Assembly: GCA_021234155.1 (NCBI GenBank)
Contig: JAJEKV010000156.1
Coordinates: forward strand, 622,001 to 686,000
Reading direction: 5' to 3'
From: Isoetes taiwanensis
Lineage: Eukaryota; Streptophyta; Lycopodiopsida; Isoetales; Isoetaceae
Length of the DNA stretch: 64,000 bases
Every line of letters begins with the position of its first letter. Position 1 is the first letter of the stretch. Shown piece by piece: positions 10,081 to 22,589 of the stretch. The position numbers and the translations under genes were made by a program. Below the pieces are notes generated by a model. That model was not told where the DNA came from, made no database searches, and saw only the letters and a list, made by a program, of their open reading frames with translations.

Positions 10081-13000
10081 CGGCATGCAAATGCTACGGA
10101 GCAAGGGGGCATTAACATAACATCTAACAATGTTTGCATGTCACGGAGCAAGGGGGCATTAACATAATATCTAACAATGTATTGAGTTAGGAAACAATGT
10201 ATTGAGTTAGGCATTCGATTGTTTATGTGAAATTGCAATGACTAATGAAATTCATGTTGCATCACTATGCCTTTGGCAAATGTTGAGTGGATCAAAAGAA
10301 CATTGAGGTTCCATACTTCTAGAGGCTGAAATACGCTCTGAAAATTTATCCACGGTCGAATGTGTGCTTGAAGCCCAAAAATATTTTGAAATAGAGTTTG
10401 AACTTCGTGATTCCATCCATGAATGATTCAGAAATATGCAAAAAAATCTTGAAAAGGGCAAAGAATCCGACAGTTCTTAAGAGCTGCCCAACTGCACAAA
10501 TTGCTTTTGTGAACTGTTTTTGTGGATCATGAATTAAACTATGCACGAAATCCTGACCCCTTTTTACCTGCCACATTACCTCCCCTTCTGAAGAACCACA
10601 ATCCTGCAGGAGATGCCGAGAGCAATGGCGAAAATCGGAATCAGAAGGGGCGGCTATGCCATGCCTCTATGCCATGAGTGAGTAACGAAAGCCGAGAGTA
10701 ACGAAAGCAATGGCGAAATCGGAATCAGAAGGGGCGACTATGGCGTAGGTGGTCTTCCTTTATTGCTTTGCTGGCGCACGTGCAATTTTTACATCTTTTT
10801 CCTTTTCTCTATTTTTTGCCCCCCGAAACACAGAATATGCCAAAGCATCTTGCCAATAAGAATTATATGAGTTAGATATTATGGGTGGTTCTTTTTTCTA
10901 GCTTCTATGAACTTCAGTATGGGAGAAAGCAGAACTTTTCCATCGCTCATATGCTTAGCCTTTTTCAGATTACATCATCTAGAGTTTGGGCATTGCTTTC
11001 GTGGATCTGGAGGGAATTTGGATCATTAACATTTGAATAGGGCACTGGGTTCTTTTGCCTAACTCCATGCATTCGCATCACGCTAGCTTCTCAAAAATTT
11101 TCATAAATTCAGATGTTAACAACTTGATCATGCCTCGTTTTACTTTTCAAATGAAAGTGTATCTGACACCTTGTTTTATAAGCTGGGCAGTTATAATCCT
11201 TCGTACAAATATCACTGCATTAGTAATCTATCAACCTTTTTGTTGCAGATGTCGCTCGATATGCAAGATATGAAGACTTTGTTTGTATACTGTTTATTGG
11301 ACCTTCAACCCTAAGAACAAGTGGCAATTGAAAAAGTCGATATCAGGATTCCAACATCAAGTTGGGATGCAACCTCAAACTGATCAGCAGGCTCTATACT
11401 TAGTATGTACAATAGGTTCCAGAATTTACCATCTTATTTTGATATTTGTCACATGTTAATTCTTTTTAGCGGTATTGTTAATTGCAAGTTATAGATAGCT
11501 TGTATGGCCTAGAAGTAATATGTAAGTGCCCAGGCTTCAACACTAATTTAAGTATCTAGTGGAATCTTATGGTCAATTAGACCTGCCAATACCAAATTCG
11601 TTGAATTAACAGGCCTTTAAGTGTTTGTGGGGAATCTGGCCCTTAGTACAAGGTGGCTAGTCCCTTATGGTGTACAATGGGATTGTTTCAGTTGTGTCTA
11701 CTTTGCAAACCCATGGATATTTGGTCAAAGCTAACTAGGTATTCTTAGAAGTTTGAAACCTAAGCTCCTATATTTGGCTGGCTAATACCAAGTTGGGGAA
11801 GTTCCATATTGCCCTTGAATTTTTCCATAATATTCAATTTGGGTATTGTCTATATTGCCGTGCTTAAAGCATGTATGCCGATGAATAAAGGCCATTCACG
11901 TGGAAGAGTTTGTTTGAGTAATACTTGAACAATCAATTGCAGGAACAGGTCTGTCAATACATGAGATTCGTGAAACATTGATTTTCTATCTGAAAGATGG
12001 ATGAGGATGCTTTTCCATGCACGTATTTATAAAAACATGTCGAGGATGTTAGATGCCAATAACTTAATCCACCTTGTAACCTGGATTTATAGAGATATAT
12101 GTTTATTATTAAGTTGCTGGGCAAGACCTACTTTTGACATGCTGCAATTTATCTTATAGATGATATATGATATACGTAAAGCAGACAAACAATGTTTTGA
12201 ACATTTAATTATAAAAAGATATGTCTCAAAACAGTTGTGTTATATATGGTCTTTGTAAAGCAGCCATTGAAGGTAAGTTATACACTAACCCCTTTGTAAT
12301 AATAAGATATCTAGACAATAATAAGCTATCTATGTCGTTGCTATCAGGAATGGTGTTCTGAACGCGTTTCAAGAGGTGGCACGTCCCGAAAATGTTTGCT
12401 CTTGTTCCGAAACGGTTGGCTATTGAAAAAGACGTTCTAGACATTTCAGAACATCTCGAACACTGTTCTAAACATCGTTTCCAATAGCAAAAATTGAAAA
12501 AGGCATTTTAGTTTAAAATTAAGAAGTAAAAATCTAGGGAAAAATCACCAAAATAACATTAAAGTTTGCCAAAAGTATCAAAATGCCACTAAACCCAGTG
12601 GTATTTTGGGAAAATAAAGTTGGATGTTTCCTTCCCGAATTTGAAGGTGTCATTCTGGTTCCGGGCAGCCCACGATCTATGCTGCATATCTCAAAATGTA
12701 TTAGAAATGACTACAATTCTCTTCCACCCGTGAAATTGTTTGTCTCCACTTGGAAATAGAGATTCTAGTTTTGCAAAAAAGGCATAATCATTGAACATAA
12801 GACCTTTTCTATTCTCTCCTAATAACATGAATTGTGGAAACTGCACAAATGTGTTATTTCCTTAAAGATAATTGTAGCTCCATTTTGTTGCAATGTTAAG
12901 ATGCCACAACCAGCAGAAATGGTAGCACAAACAAGGCCAATAGAGCTCACAAACCATGAGGCCAAATGATAATGTCTTTCAATCATGTTGCTTGTAGTGT

Positions 13001-13140
13001 GTTCTTTTAGTGGTCGAAGGCATAAGATAAGCTTACTATGAAACACCATGATCTCATATAATATGTAGTGCAGACTGGAGTCAATCAATGCTAAGAACAA
13101 CTAGGATATGTAGATAGAAATGAACGGTATAATGCGAGAT
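10081..13140. other. Long stretch without a supported gene
   Basis: Only scattered short ORFs on both strands. At 10.09-10.21 kb there are short direct repeats (ACGGAGCAAGGGGGCATTAA twice, AACAATGTATTGAGTTAGG twice). At 10.61-10.75 kb a segment containing GGCGAAA and ATCGGAATCAGAAGGGGCG is repeated. A possible acceptor (TTTTTGTTGCAG) at 11.25 kb is followed by about 80 bases of open frame that I could not identify. Confidence 0.5.
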
Positions 13141-13205
13141 ATCTCAACCATGTCCTCGAGAGTAGGAAATAATCCCTACTCTCAAGTACATGGTTGAGCT
13201 ATGTA
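13141..13205. repeat. Long perfect-like hairpin
   Basis: The arm CTCAACCATGTCCTCGAGAG... and its reverse complement close around a short AAATAATC-type loop. The stem is about 24 bp with two mismatches. It has the size of a short foldback; plant miRNA precursors usually have longer loops, so a miRNA is not claimed. Confidence 0.75.
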
Positions 13206-14053
13206 AATGGTGCAGAAATTTGTTACAAAATTTTCCTCTAGACGTTTATTGTGATTGGTGTCTTCTGTTGCAATATGCCAATGTAGAGTAAGAAATTTCA
13301 TCTCATTGTTTATTTCGATCTTCATTATGTTGGAGGTTCAAACTAATGTGGATGTGGAAAACTTTCTATGAAAAGGCTTAGAATGAGGTTAATAACAAAG
13401 TTCATAAAGTGTTGTTACACAAGATGAAGCCCTTTAGGTTGTCAGAGTACCACCACTACTTGTTATCAAAGTAGTATACATGCATGTAAGGATTCTTGGT
13501 AATGCTTGGAGCAAGAGAATCAACTACGGGAGTTGTGATAGAGAATCCAATTGGAATTCATGATTAGCCATAATTCGTGTATTGGCTATTTATGGAGCAA
13601 GGTATGCAAGAATTAACCTGGGGTTGATCATTGTAATAAGATCTTTGATGAAAGGTCAATGTCAGTTAAAGTGGTATGGTTGCAAAACCATGCTTCTAAT
13701 TAGATCCATGTGGGGGTCTATAGTTACTATCACTGTATTGATTATAAAGAAGCGGGGTCTTCTGTAGCATGGTGTTCTTGGATCTAGGATCAAGAATATT
13801 GAATTCGCATTGGTTAATGAATTATAGAGAAGCAGGGCTTCTACTCTAGTCCAAAGAGTTGGTAAATGCACCATAAAGAACTTGGAGTTCTTGGCGCAAG
13901 GTTTCAACTGGGTATTACAATACTAGTGGCAAGGTAAGAACCTTAAGACCATTAGTCAAAGATGTCCCGATATGCTGGACTCAGGGAGGGTCAATAAAGA
14001 CAACATATGAGTCAGGTTAGAACTTGTGAATGGATTAGGAGTGCACCCTATTT
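13206..14053. other. Non-coding stretch next to the Copia LTR
   Basis: No domain recognised in either strand; short ORFs of 60-80 residues overlap antisense. The 5-bp flank that would test a Copia target duplication lies at its right end. Confidence 0.5.
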
Positions 14054-14376
14054 TGTCAAGGTTGCACCAAGAAAGGGAGAGAAGGGGATGCACACCAATA
14101 TCCGAGAGCGCAAGCTCCCGGAATTGTATTAAATGTATGTATGAATACAAGATATAAAAAGGGGTAGTAAATAATAACTACTCCCGTTACCAACCACACC
14201 TAATTATGCCGTAACTAATTACGGCAAGTGGATGTCGTAGCTAATTAAGGCAAGTGGATGGGCTGGTGTAGGTGCTGATGAAGTGCTGATTCAACACATA
14301 GTCAACACCTATGTGCTGAGTGCTGTCAGTGCTGTCAAGCAGCAAGATGGTGATCTCGATATCATATATCTCGACA
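14054..14376 (-). repeat. Copia 3' LTR
   Basis: It begins TGTC and ends GACA, and a purine-rich tract (AAGGAGGAG on the minus strand, about 14377-14386) sits directly at its inner edge. It matches the LTR at 59927-60432 almost throughout, but lacks the 177-bp insertion found there. Confidence 0.88.
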
Positions 14377-14616
14377 CTCCTCCTTGATGAGAGGTCACCA
14401 TCTCCATGCTCAACCTCCTCCTCCTGGAGATGAGATCTGGAATCTATCAAGATCAATATTAAATCGATGTCGCTCAAAGAGCTCACGAGCCAAAGGCTTA
14501 GTCAAGAGATCTGTGGTATTCTCCCGTGTAGGAACATGCTCAATTTGAACCTGCTTATCAGCCACAAGGTCCCTTACAAAATGATAATGCTTGGGAACAT
14601 GCTTAGATTGTGGATA

Positions 14617-14832
14617 TCAAACTTCAGCGGAGCACCAATCAATGCCACCTTTGTTATCCATGAGCATCCTTGCTGGTCCAGCAGTGCGTTGCCCATTGCC
14701 GGCAAGAAAGTCCTTCAAACTAATGATCTCACAGGCTGCTGTAGATGCTGCAACATACTCCGCTTCAGTGGATGAAAGAGATACATGCCCTTGTTTCTTG
14801 CTGATCCAAGCAATGGCAGCATTGGCAAGCAA
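14617..14832 (-). pseudogene. Copia RNase H segment, out of frame with the reverse transcriptase
   Basis: KKQGHVSLSSTEAEYVAAS is the canonical Copia RNase H motif. It lies in a different frame from the upstream reverse transcriptase, with the shift near 14.83-14.86 kb. The final piece of the element before the LTR. Confidence 0.85.
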
Positions 14833-14839
14833 AAAACAA

Positions 14840-16205
14840 ATGCCGGATGTGGACCTATGTCTATCACATTGCTAAGTGAGGAATCACTGTATGTCAGCAA
14901 TGAAAAAGCATCACTATTGTTGCGATATGTAAAGCCATAATCAGCAGTACCCTCTAAGTAGCGGAGAATGTGCTTGGCCATTTCCCAATGCTTATGACAT
15001 TGGCTAACAGCAAATGCAATATCGGGTCTGGTGCAAACCATGCAATACATGAGGCTGCCAATCAATTGCCGAAATGGAACTTTTGCCATAGAAAGACGTT
15101 CAGCATCAGATTGTGGACAATCTTTCTTAGTGAGAAGAGTACCTGGATTCATAGGAACTTTAGATGGATTGCAATCAGCCATGCCAAAGGGCTCAAGCAT
15201 TTCTTCAATGTACTTCTTTTGAGAGATATGAAGAATCCCATTGTTCCGGTCTCTTGCAATTTGCAAACCCAAACAATAGCGAGCTTCACCCAAGTCTACC
15301 ATTGGAAACTTAGCAGCAAGCCTTGTCTTGAATTCAGCAATGTGCTCATTATTGTTGCCTATGAGCAAGGAATCATCCACATACAAAGCAATGATGAGTA
15401 AGAACTTGCCTTGACGACGGATGTAGACATTAGAATCAGCCTCAATAGGCTGGAATCCTTGGTCTTTGAAGAAAGAATCTATGGTCTTATACCAAGCACG
15501 TGATGCTTGCTTTAACCCATAAAGTGCCTTCGTCAATTTGCATATTAAATGCTCAGTACCAGCTTTGACATAACCCTGAGGTTGCTTCATATATATTTCT
15601 TCATCAAGCTTGCCATTAAGATTTGCTGTTTTGACATCTGTTTGATGAATCTCAAGATTATAATGAGCAGCAAATGCAAGAAGAATGCGAATGCTCATCA
15701 TTTCGACCACTGGAGAAAATGTTTCCAAGTAATCAATGCCATATTGCTGGCTGAAACCCTGTGCAACCAAGCGTGCTTTGTAGCTGCTGATGGTGCTATC
15801 AGGATGGAGCTTGCATTTGTAGACCCATTTGTTACCAACGACCTTCCTATCATGAGGAAGAGGAACCAAATCCCAAGTGCCATTTTGAACAATAGAATCC
15901 ATTTCGTGGTCCATTGCCTGCTGCCAATGAGGTGCAGCAGCACATGAAATAGCTTCACGATAGCTGGTGGGTTCACTGATAATAGCAGCACTACAAAACT
16001 CCATAATGCTGGGCATAATTTCAGCATAGAAGGCAAACCTTTGAGGAGGAAAACACTTCCTTTTTCCTCGACCAAGTTCTTCTTCAACTCCTCCTTGATC
16101 AGGATGATCAAAATCACTTCTTGGATCAGATGGATCAAGATCTCCTCCTTGATTGGATGTGTCAAGATCTGCGCCATGATCAGAAAACAGGGTCTTTGTA
16201 AGCAC
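14840..16205 (-). pseudogene. Copia reverse transcriptase
   Basis: The open frame reads WQQAMDHEMDSIVQNGTWDL, VGNKWVYKCK, KARLVAQGFSQ and ALYVDDSLLIG, the catalytic YVDD of Copia polymerases. It then gives SLMYCMVCTRPDIAFAVSQ before running out of frame into RNase H. The enzyme copies element RNA into DNA in virus-like particles. The segment is long and open but cannot work without gag and intact integrase. Confidence 0.93.
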
Positions 16206-17465
16206 CGCAGAGATCTTTGGGACATTGCGCAGTCCGGAACCGCCGCAGTCTTTGGAATATCGACTCGAAGTCCGATGGATTGGAAGCTATGGTCATCATC
16301 GTTATCCATGGAGATATCAAGAAATTCCACATTAGGAGTTTTTGAACCTTGCTGAAATGCCGAAACATCTTCATGGAAAATAACATCGCGACTAACACAA
16401 AGCTTCTTGGTATCCGGATCAATCAGTCTATAACCATGCTTGCACTGGTCAGAGAAACCCACAAAAATCATTTTCTTGCTGGTATGCTCAAGTTTCTTCA
16501 CGATTAGCTTTGGGAATAAGCATAAAGGCAAAGACATCCAAAGACACGCATAAGCCCGAGACAAATTTGGCTTTATGCCGGTGAAAGCTTGTTGAGTCCG
16601 ATTTTTCCACGACAGAATGGGCAATATATTGAGAAGGTAAACCCGAGTACCTTCTTTGCTTCAGCCCAAAATTGAATGGGGTGCCGAGGATTGAGCGAGC
16701 AAGCAACGTGCCATGTCGACAATGTTGCGATTCTTTCGTTCAGCAACGCCATTATGTTGTGGAGTATGAGGCTCGGTAAGTTGGCGCTCAATACCATGAT
16801 CAGCACAAAAATGATTGAATGCTTGACTGGTAAATTCTCCACCATTATCAGATCTGAGTTTCTTAATCCGATGGGCTACTTGATTCTCAACAAGCGCTTT
16901 CCATTCTTAGAAATTGGCAAATGCATTAGATTTCCGCTTCAAGAAATAGACCCATGTTTTCCTGCTCAAATCATCAATGAATGTCTGAAAATAATAAGCA
17001 CCCGAGAGAGAAGGAACATGAGTTGGACCACAAAGATCCGTGTGTACTAGTTCAAGAAGAGCAGTAGCACGAGATCCAATCAGAGTAAAAGATCTGCGGT
17101 GTTGTTTGCCCAATGCACAAGCCTCACAACTTGCAAGAGTAGGGTGCTGATGAAGATCAAAACCTTCTACAAGTTAGAGCAGCTGGTTGAGTGCTTTAAG
17201 ACTAATGTGTCCAAGCCTCTTATGCCACAGATCACAGATACCATTGCCAGCAGCTACAAGAACAACTTGCTCAGCATATTCTTGGCCCAAATGGTAGAGA
17301 TTACCCGTATGAATAGCACGAGCAAGGCTCTTTCCTGTAACTTTGTTGCGAACAATGCAGTCTTCACTATCAAAGGAAACTATTGTGCCCATATCAGTAA
17401 GACGTGCAACAGAAATCAGATCTTTACGCAAAGTAGGAGCATACATTACCCCTTTTAGAGTAGAG
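16206..17465 (-). pseudogene. Copia integrase and pre-integrase region, frameshifted
   Basis: The minus strand holds the pre-integrase zinc motif (CDLWHKRLGHISLKALNQ), a core piece FIDDLSRKTWVYFLKRKS, and integrase core parts in shifted frames (HNIMALLNERIATL is a frame-shadow of the usual HNGVAERKNR block). Integrase inserts the cDNA into the host genome. Several indels break it. Confidence 0.85.
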
Positions 17466-17632
17466 TGCCAAGATTGCACAGAAATCATGGGCTAAGTTTC
17501 CATTGTGAAAACGAGCTGAGCTTTTGGATAAAGCTGCAGCTCTACTTAAAGACCACAAAGACCCAATTGTAGAACGCCATATTAGGACACAAAAGGCTTC
17601 TCGAAAATGAAGTTTGGTTGATGTAATATGTT
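17464..17632 (+). pseudogene. GAPN (non-phosphorylating glyceraldehyde-3-phosphate dehydrogenase) exon fragment
   Basis: One frame reads AKIAQKSWAKFPL, a TGA where the family has Trp, then KRAELLDKAAALLKDHKDPI, and later KASRK, a second stop and SLVDVI. This follows the N-terminal region of plant GAPN (AQKAWAKTPLWKRAE..). GAPN oxidises glyceraldehyde-3-phosphate with NADP in the cytosol. Only one exon-sized piece is present, with two in-frame stops, directly abutting the broken Copia element. Confidence 0.78.
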
Positions 17633-17639
17633 TCATGCG

Positions 17640-19870
17640 AGAAAAACTGTGGAAGAAGGCTAGGAATTAATCATAATGTAAATCAATCAAGAATTGCCCA
17701 GTCATTCATATTATACCATAGATTAGAATTTTGAATGTTCCATACCCACGATATGAATTCTCAACATCATTAATGTACCATCTTTGCATAAAATTCTTAG
17801 AAAATAAACATTGCATATGATTCTCATATCATACGCACCCATTACGCCTCAAATACCAAAACTTCCTTGAACTACAGGGATTACCATTCACACCAGTTTA
17901 AATGATATGAAACCATCATTCTAATTTTCCATACCTAACTCTTCTCAGCATCCAAACCAACCCTAGACATTATAGAATCTGGTTACTTTATTTCCCTTTA
18001 TCCACTTCTTCCATATGAAATTCCCACATTCTTAATGGCAACACAACATGACAACACTAGCTTTACCAATTACATGAACTACGAAATACTAGGAATGTAC
18101 ATGGATAATGTTTTATGATTTTTACAACTACTACCACCTTAACAACCACTGTGATAATGCAACACGAAAACAAAACTTGCCCATTTAAAAGATCATCCTA
18201 TATGTCATTGATCCCCAAAAGTACGAAAATCAAACTTCTATGCACATTACAACTAAGCACACCAATTCATCCTAAACCACACTACCATGTAACACCTATT
18301 CCAATACAACAAACACCTTCTAACAAACTACTTCATTGTCATTAACACAATTCCAAACCATAAGAAACACAGGTAATTGAAGATCCTATGCATATATGTA
18401 TGCTTGCTCTCCTAATTCTTTGCCCCAAGCCTGCCCTTCTGCCAGACAATTGCCAACAACATGGACGTCATCCCCCGCGTACACCCGGGACGTGACGTTG
18501 TACCCTCATATACTTGTCGATAAGATGGCGAACCGTTGCTTATTCATTTTATTAACTTGAACATGAACAACATGATAGATTTTTCGTGCAAATATTCTTT
18601 ATCTTAAATTGCTCTGACTTCTTTGTCTTATTCGATTTCTTTAGCTTCCACTTGTGGCATTCATTGTTGGAATTTTTTCCTTTTTTTATTTTTTGTCTTT
18701 GTTTTTGCAATGACAAATATGACATCTTGGATTCCTATGATTTTGCATCATGTGCAGCATGTATACACGAAACAATTTTCCCTGGAAGGAGCAGTTTCCA
18801 TATTATGTTTTATTTTCTAACTGTCACGTTGCTCAGGATATATTTATGTGTCCCATTCTAGTGATATTTTATGTGGTGGGCGTCTTGGATTGTATGTTGT
18901 TTCATGAATGGAGTTCTTATATGCTGAACATGTCTTGTTTTTCATTAGATTGGAATTATACATCTAAATGGGCCAATATAGAACCTTCCTAATGTTAGCA
19001 ATGGCCCAAGATTGAAACCCTGTCTGATCATGTAGCTACAATCAGAAGTATGGATTGGATTTCAGAGAAGTTTATAATTCTTTCCTTTGCCTCAACCCTG
19101 CCCTTCTGCTAGTTTTTGGAAGGGTTGGATGGAATGGCGGGCAACGTTGCAAAGAGCGCATACAAACTAAGTATATTTGCTTCGTATTGACCTACCAATT
19201 ACGTGTTGTTGGGCTTGCAATGAGTTGGCGGATCAACCATTGCCAACTATTGCTCGGGAACGGATTCAATGCTTTACTATAATATTGCAAAGAGATAATT
19301 TACAGTGCCATTTGCTAAGTGTTGTAATGGAGATAGAATAGATGTTGATACAATCACAACAACCTATACAAGCCAAGAAAGATGAAGAGGAAATCGACCA
19401 TTCTGTAATGCCTTTCTCTAACAATTCTAAGTTTTAGCAAATTGAAAAGGGATAACATGGTCATCAGAACGTGCATTATCAGCAAAGTAATAAGATGGAT
19501 TCATGAAGCAGTATTATAGAAAGCTTTATGAGAGGAAACTTGATTCCTATGTAAGGTAATCTTCTACGTAAATGCCTCTGCCAGGGGAAAGGTTTCTGAA
19601 GTTTTCAAGATCAAATCAACATCATGCATTGGAGTACTAGTTGCAATATCAGACAATTTAGTGGGCGATAGACTCTCCCATAGTACCTCTAACATCTTAT
19701 AATCCATAAACGGTTCCTTTTTTACATCTGAAAGAACCGAAATCATATAAAGTTTTCTCTCTTATGTATTTAGTCGTCTACAATGACTTCTAGACTAGGA
19801 TGTTAAGAAATCCATTCTATTCTATTCTCTTCTATTCTTTGCCTGTAACTAATTCAAACATGAACATTTC
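17640..19870. other. Stretch without a supported gene
   Basis: AT-rich at first. Short ORFs at 18.1-18.35, 18.59-18.99 and 19.06-19.28 kb carry hydrophobic or low-complexity translations with no known motif. A GC-richer patch at 18.43-18.54 kb was not identified. Confidence 0.5.
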
Positions 19871-19880
19871 TCTCTCTTAG

Positions 19881-20001
19881 ACACATCCTGCAGATGATGT
19901 AGTCCATTATGCCAAATGGTGGTATTGTACTGTTCATATTACAATGATTATAGTGGAAGCAGGAGTTCTAGCATTGCCTTCAGCTATGGCACAGTTGGAT
20001 T
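19881..20001 (+). pseudogene. Orphan exon of an LHT/AAP-type amino-acid transporter
   Basis: An acceptor (TCTCTCTCTTAG) and a donor (GTGAGT) frame an open exon reading HYAKWWYCTVHIT, then EAGVLALPSAMAQLDW. This matches the first transmembrane region of plant lysine/histidine and related permeases ([25 protein letters not shown]). These are plasma-membrane proton-coupled amino-acid importers. No neighbouring exon was found, so this is a captured or leftover exon. Retained splice sites mean it was copied as DNA, not RNA. Confidence 0.72.
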
Positions 20002-20009
20002 GGTGAGTG

Positions 20010-21690
20010 TTGCTAAGTGTTGATATTGTACCCTCTATACATGCTTACATAATCATACTCAAATGTTCCTTTAAGGACTTAGAGTGATCTCAGTTTCAAA
20101 CAAAGAGTTGGACTTGCAAATGGCCTCAGGTCATGTCCTGTAGATTGCTGGCTTATTTTTTTTTTGTTATTATGCCAGTTGGCTTTCAAATCTGCCTCTT
20201 AAATCTAGCGATTATTCCTATTGCTCATGAGTTGTAATATGATATTTTATTCATGGCAATTCATTGTGAAATGCCATGTAAAAGTGCTTTTGCTAAGGCT
20301 TACTTGATGTACTCTCACAACAATATCTAGGTAGCCAGGCATAGAATGTTAGCGAATGCCTAGATTATCACATTGAGCATTTTATGGCAAATGATTGAAT
20401 TGCATGGGATTGATGATAGTCTTCGTTTTGATCGCTATCAAGACCTTGAGGCATGGGCTTTTGGCAAGAGGCTTGGCTTATGAACTATTGGTCCATAGCA
20501 AGTCATGGTTCAAGTAGGTGCAAACTAGCTTATATAGTAACAGGGGGTATGCTTTGAAGTAGTTTGTTGAAATAATGAAGGGATAACACAGAACAAGTGG
20601 AAGAATTTCATGGATAGGCATATTTAGTACTTTTTAATTAGTTTCGTCCTTGATTTCAAACCCTTGGTGTGTCCTTTATTTGGTGCTGATTTTCCTGCAT
20701 TCTAATCTTGTTCGAAATCTAAGAGCATAGAAAGGATCTGATACCCAGCTGCCATTGCTACAATGACTTTACCAAACGAGAGCTAAATGTGTCCATAAAG
20801 ATTGTTGTTGCAAATGACGCCTCCATTCTTCTATTCCACAAGATCTAGCAGCAAATGTGTGAGAAGTAAAAACGTAGTTGAAAATGGCATTTTTGTCCCC
20901 TCAAATAAAATATTCTTACCTTCAAATGATGCAAAGCGTCTAGCACACAGATGAATAGCCGCCTTGCTAGCAAGAAAAAGGCAGTTATTTTCTTATAAAT
21001 TTGGCCTTTCTCGAGGCTAGAACCAGTCAGGCTTTGGTCGAATCTGGCAACAACAGAAGAAGATCGAAAGCAGCTGAAGAAAAATTAAGGAAAAACTGGA
21101 CGGAATGGTCTGACCTCCAAAACACAGACGTAAATCCACACATTCAAAATAGCCCCGCGAGGGGGAGAGGGAACACCGCATGCATCTGCACATGCGCGTT
21201 TCTAGCTCAGAAACCCAAGCCATCCCATTTTAATAAAGAAGATGCACTATTAATTATTCATTATTAGTGACGTGTCATGTATTTATACACAAAAGACATA
21301 TAAATACGTGAAACGTCACATTCTTTTCACCTTGAAAATGATGCTGTCCTCAGCATCAAGACTATTCTTGCTCTGGGCCAACACATGACATGTTGGAAGC
21401 AAGTCTCCCTACCTTAAGTGAGAGATGCCACCCTAAGTTCCTAGTGGACATGTTTAACGTCTAGTATAACAAGTTCTATTATACACCCTTTCTTTTTGTT
21501 ATTATGTGTCACCATTAAATGGTCCTGGTATGCATATTAAATGGCCTTAGTAAACATATACCACCGAGGACATACCCCTTGAGATACACACACGGTACAA
21601 AATCCAGTGCACATCCTCCTTCGTGAGATGTTCATTGGGCACCCACCTTGTTCATATTCCACACTTTGAACTACCCAAAGTGTCCCTTCA
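20010..21690. other. Stretch without a supported gene
   Basis: No domains recognised. Near 21.24-21.27 kb there is a small inverted repeat, CACTATTAATTATTC... to TATTAGTG. The ORF at 21.0-21.27 kb is charged but has no known motif. Confidence 0.45.
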
Positions 21691-21719
21691 ACATTGCCGA
21701 CAGAAATTGGCACATGGAT

Positions 21720-22478
21720 GCGAATGGCAAGCTATGATACCTCCTTCCTCCAGGTCAACCAAAAGCTCTAAAACCAACTGAAGAAGTGAAGCAATTGGGA
21801 TTGACTAAGGATGGCATCAATGAATACATCAAGCATTGGCTGGCAAACTAATTCAGATGAGACTAATCGTGGATTGATAGATTACTAGAAGAAGGTGATT
21901 AACTTGTTGGATGAGGTAGACACATCCTCAGAAGAGCTGAAAGAAGGGTGGTTCTCTAAAAGTAGGTGGAAAACATTAGCAAGTGCTATATGCTCCTCAA
22001 TCTGACAAACACTATGTTGGCCCTAAGAAGGATAGGCCAAAAATATCTAGGCATGGATTGTTATGAACCTTCTACTGACGTGGAGTGCCACCACTTTGTA
22101 GTAGTAAAACTAGCAGATCTAGAGACCTATCTAGTGTGGTTGTTAGGATACACCACCTCAGATATTTGCAAAGAAGAAGGTAATGTTAACTTCAATAAGG
22201 TGCGTGTGGAATGGTGGTTTCCAGTGCATCAGTTGAGTAATGTCACCGAGAAAGAGAGATATTCAGATTGTTGGACAAAGAGGTGGAGGAGAAATCCTTG
22301 TGATCCTGATCTTTGGCTAGACGTTGAAACCGTATTGTACTCGTGGACTCCAAAAACTATTCCAGGTAGAAATGTGAGAGTTACAATACCTCAAGATGTA
22401 AGGAATAAGGCTATCATATCATCAATCACAGTTATGAAAAGTTGTGTACTACCTGAGTGTGAGTATATGATTTTGTAA
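21720..22478 (+). pseudogene. Unrecognised, probably transposon-derived coding remnant
   Basis: I do not recognise this protein. A piece upstream reads LPPGQPKALKPTEEVKQLGL, is broken by stops, and is followed in another frame by KVINLLDEVDTSSEELKEGW. The long open part (21966-22478) ends with VRVEWWFPVHQ, DCWTKRWRRNP and DVETVLYSWTPKTIPG, a Trp-rich block that resembles the C-terminal module of some plant DNA-transposon ORFs. A CACTA-type terminus lies 220 bp downstream. Function unknown; several stops upstream mean it is not intact. Confidence 0.4.
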
Positions 22479-22589
22479 TTTTGAGTTAAGATGTGTGAAT
22501 CTAAGTTAAGGCGTGTGAATTTAATGAAGTTACTAAAAACGTGCAATTAAAAATGTATCCCAAAGTCAAGACATAATCCCAATTTACTT

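Larger units (their letters stand above)
14054..17465 (-). mobile_element. Ty1/Copia retrotransposon, 3' half (pre-integrase to 3' LTR)
   Basis: On the minus strand the order is pre-integrase, integrase, reverse transcriptase, RNase H, polypurine tract, LTR, which is the Copia order. The LTR is 14054-14376. Gag, protease and the 5' LTR are missing: the element stops at about 17465 against a GAPN gene fragment. Frameshifts in integrase and RNase H make it inactive. It belongs to the same family as the 5' half at 58.98-60.43 kb; the two overlap over about 325 bp of pre-integrase, so they are separate copies rather than one split element. Confidence 0.92.

Noticed and set aside
13141-13205. miRNA precursor
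   Set aside because: Loop and total length are too short for a typical plant precursor, and no small-RNA evidence is available.
14970-15947. Plus-strand ORFs within the Copia polymerase
   Set aside because: Antisense shadows of the reverse transcriptase.
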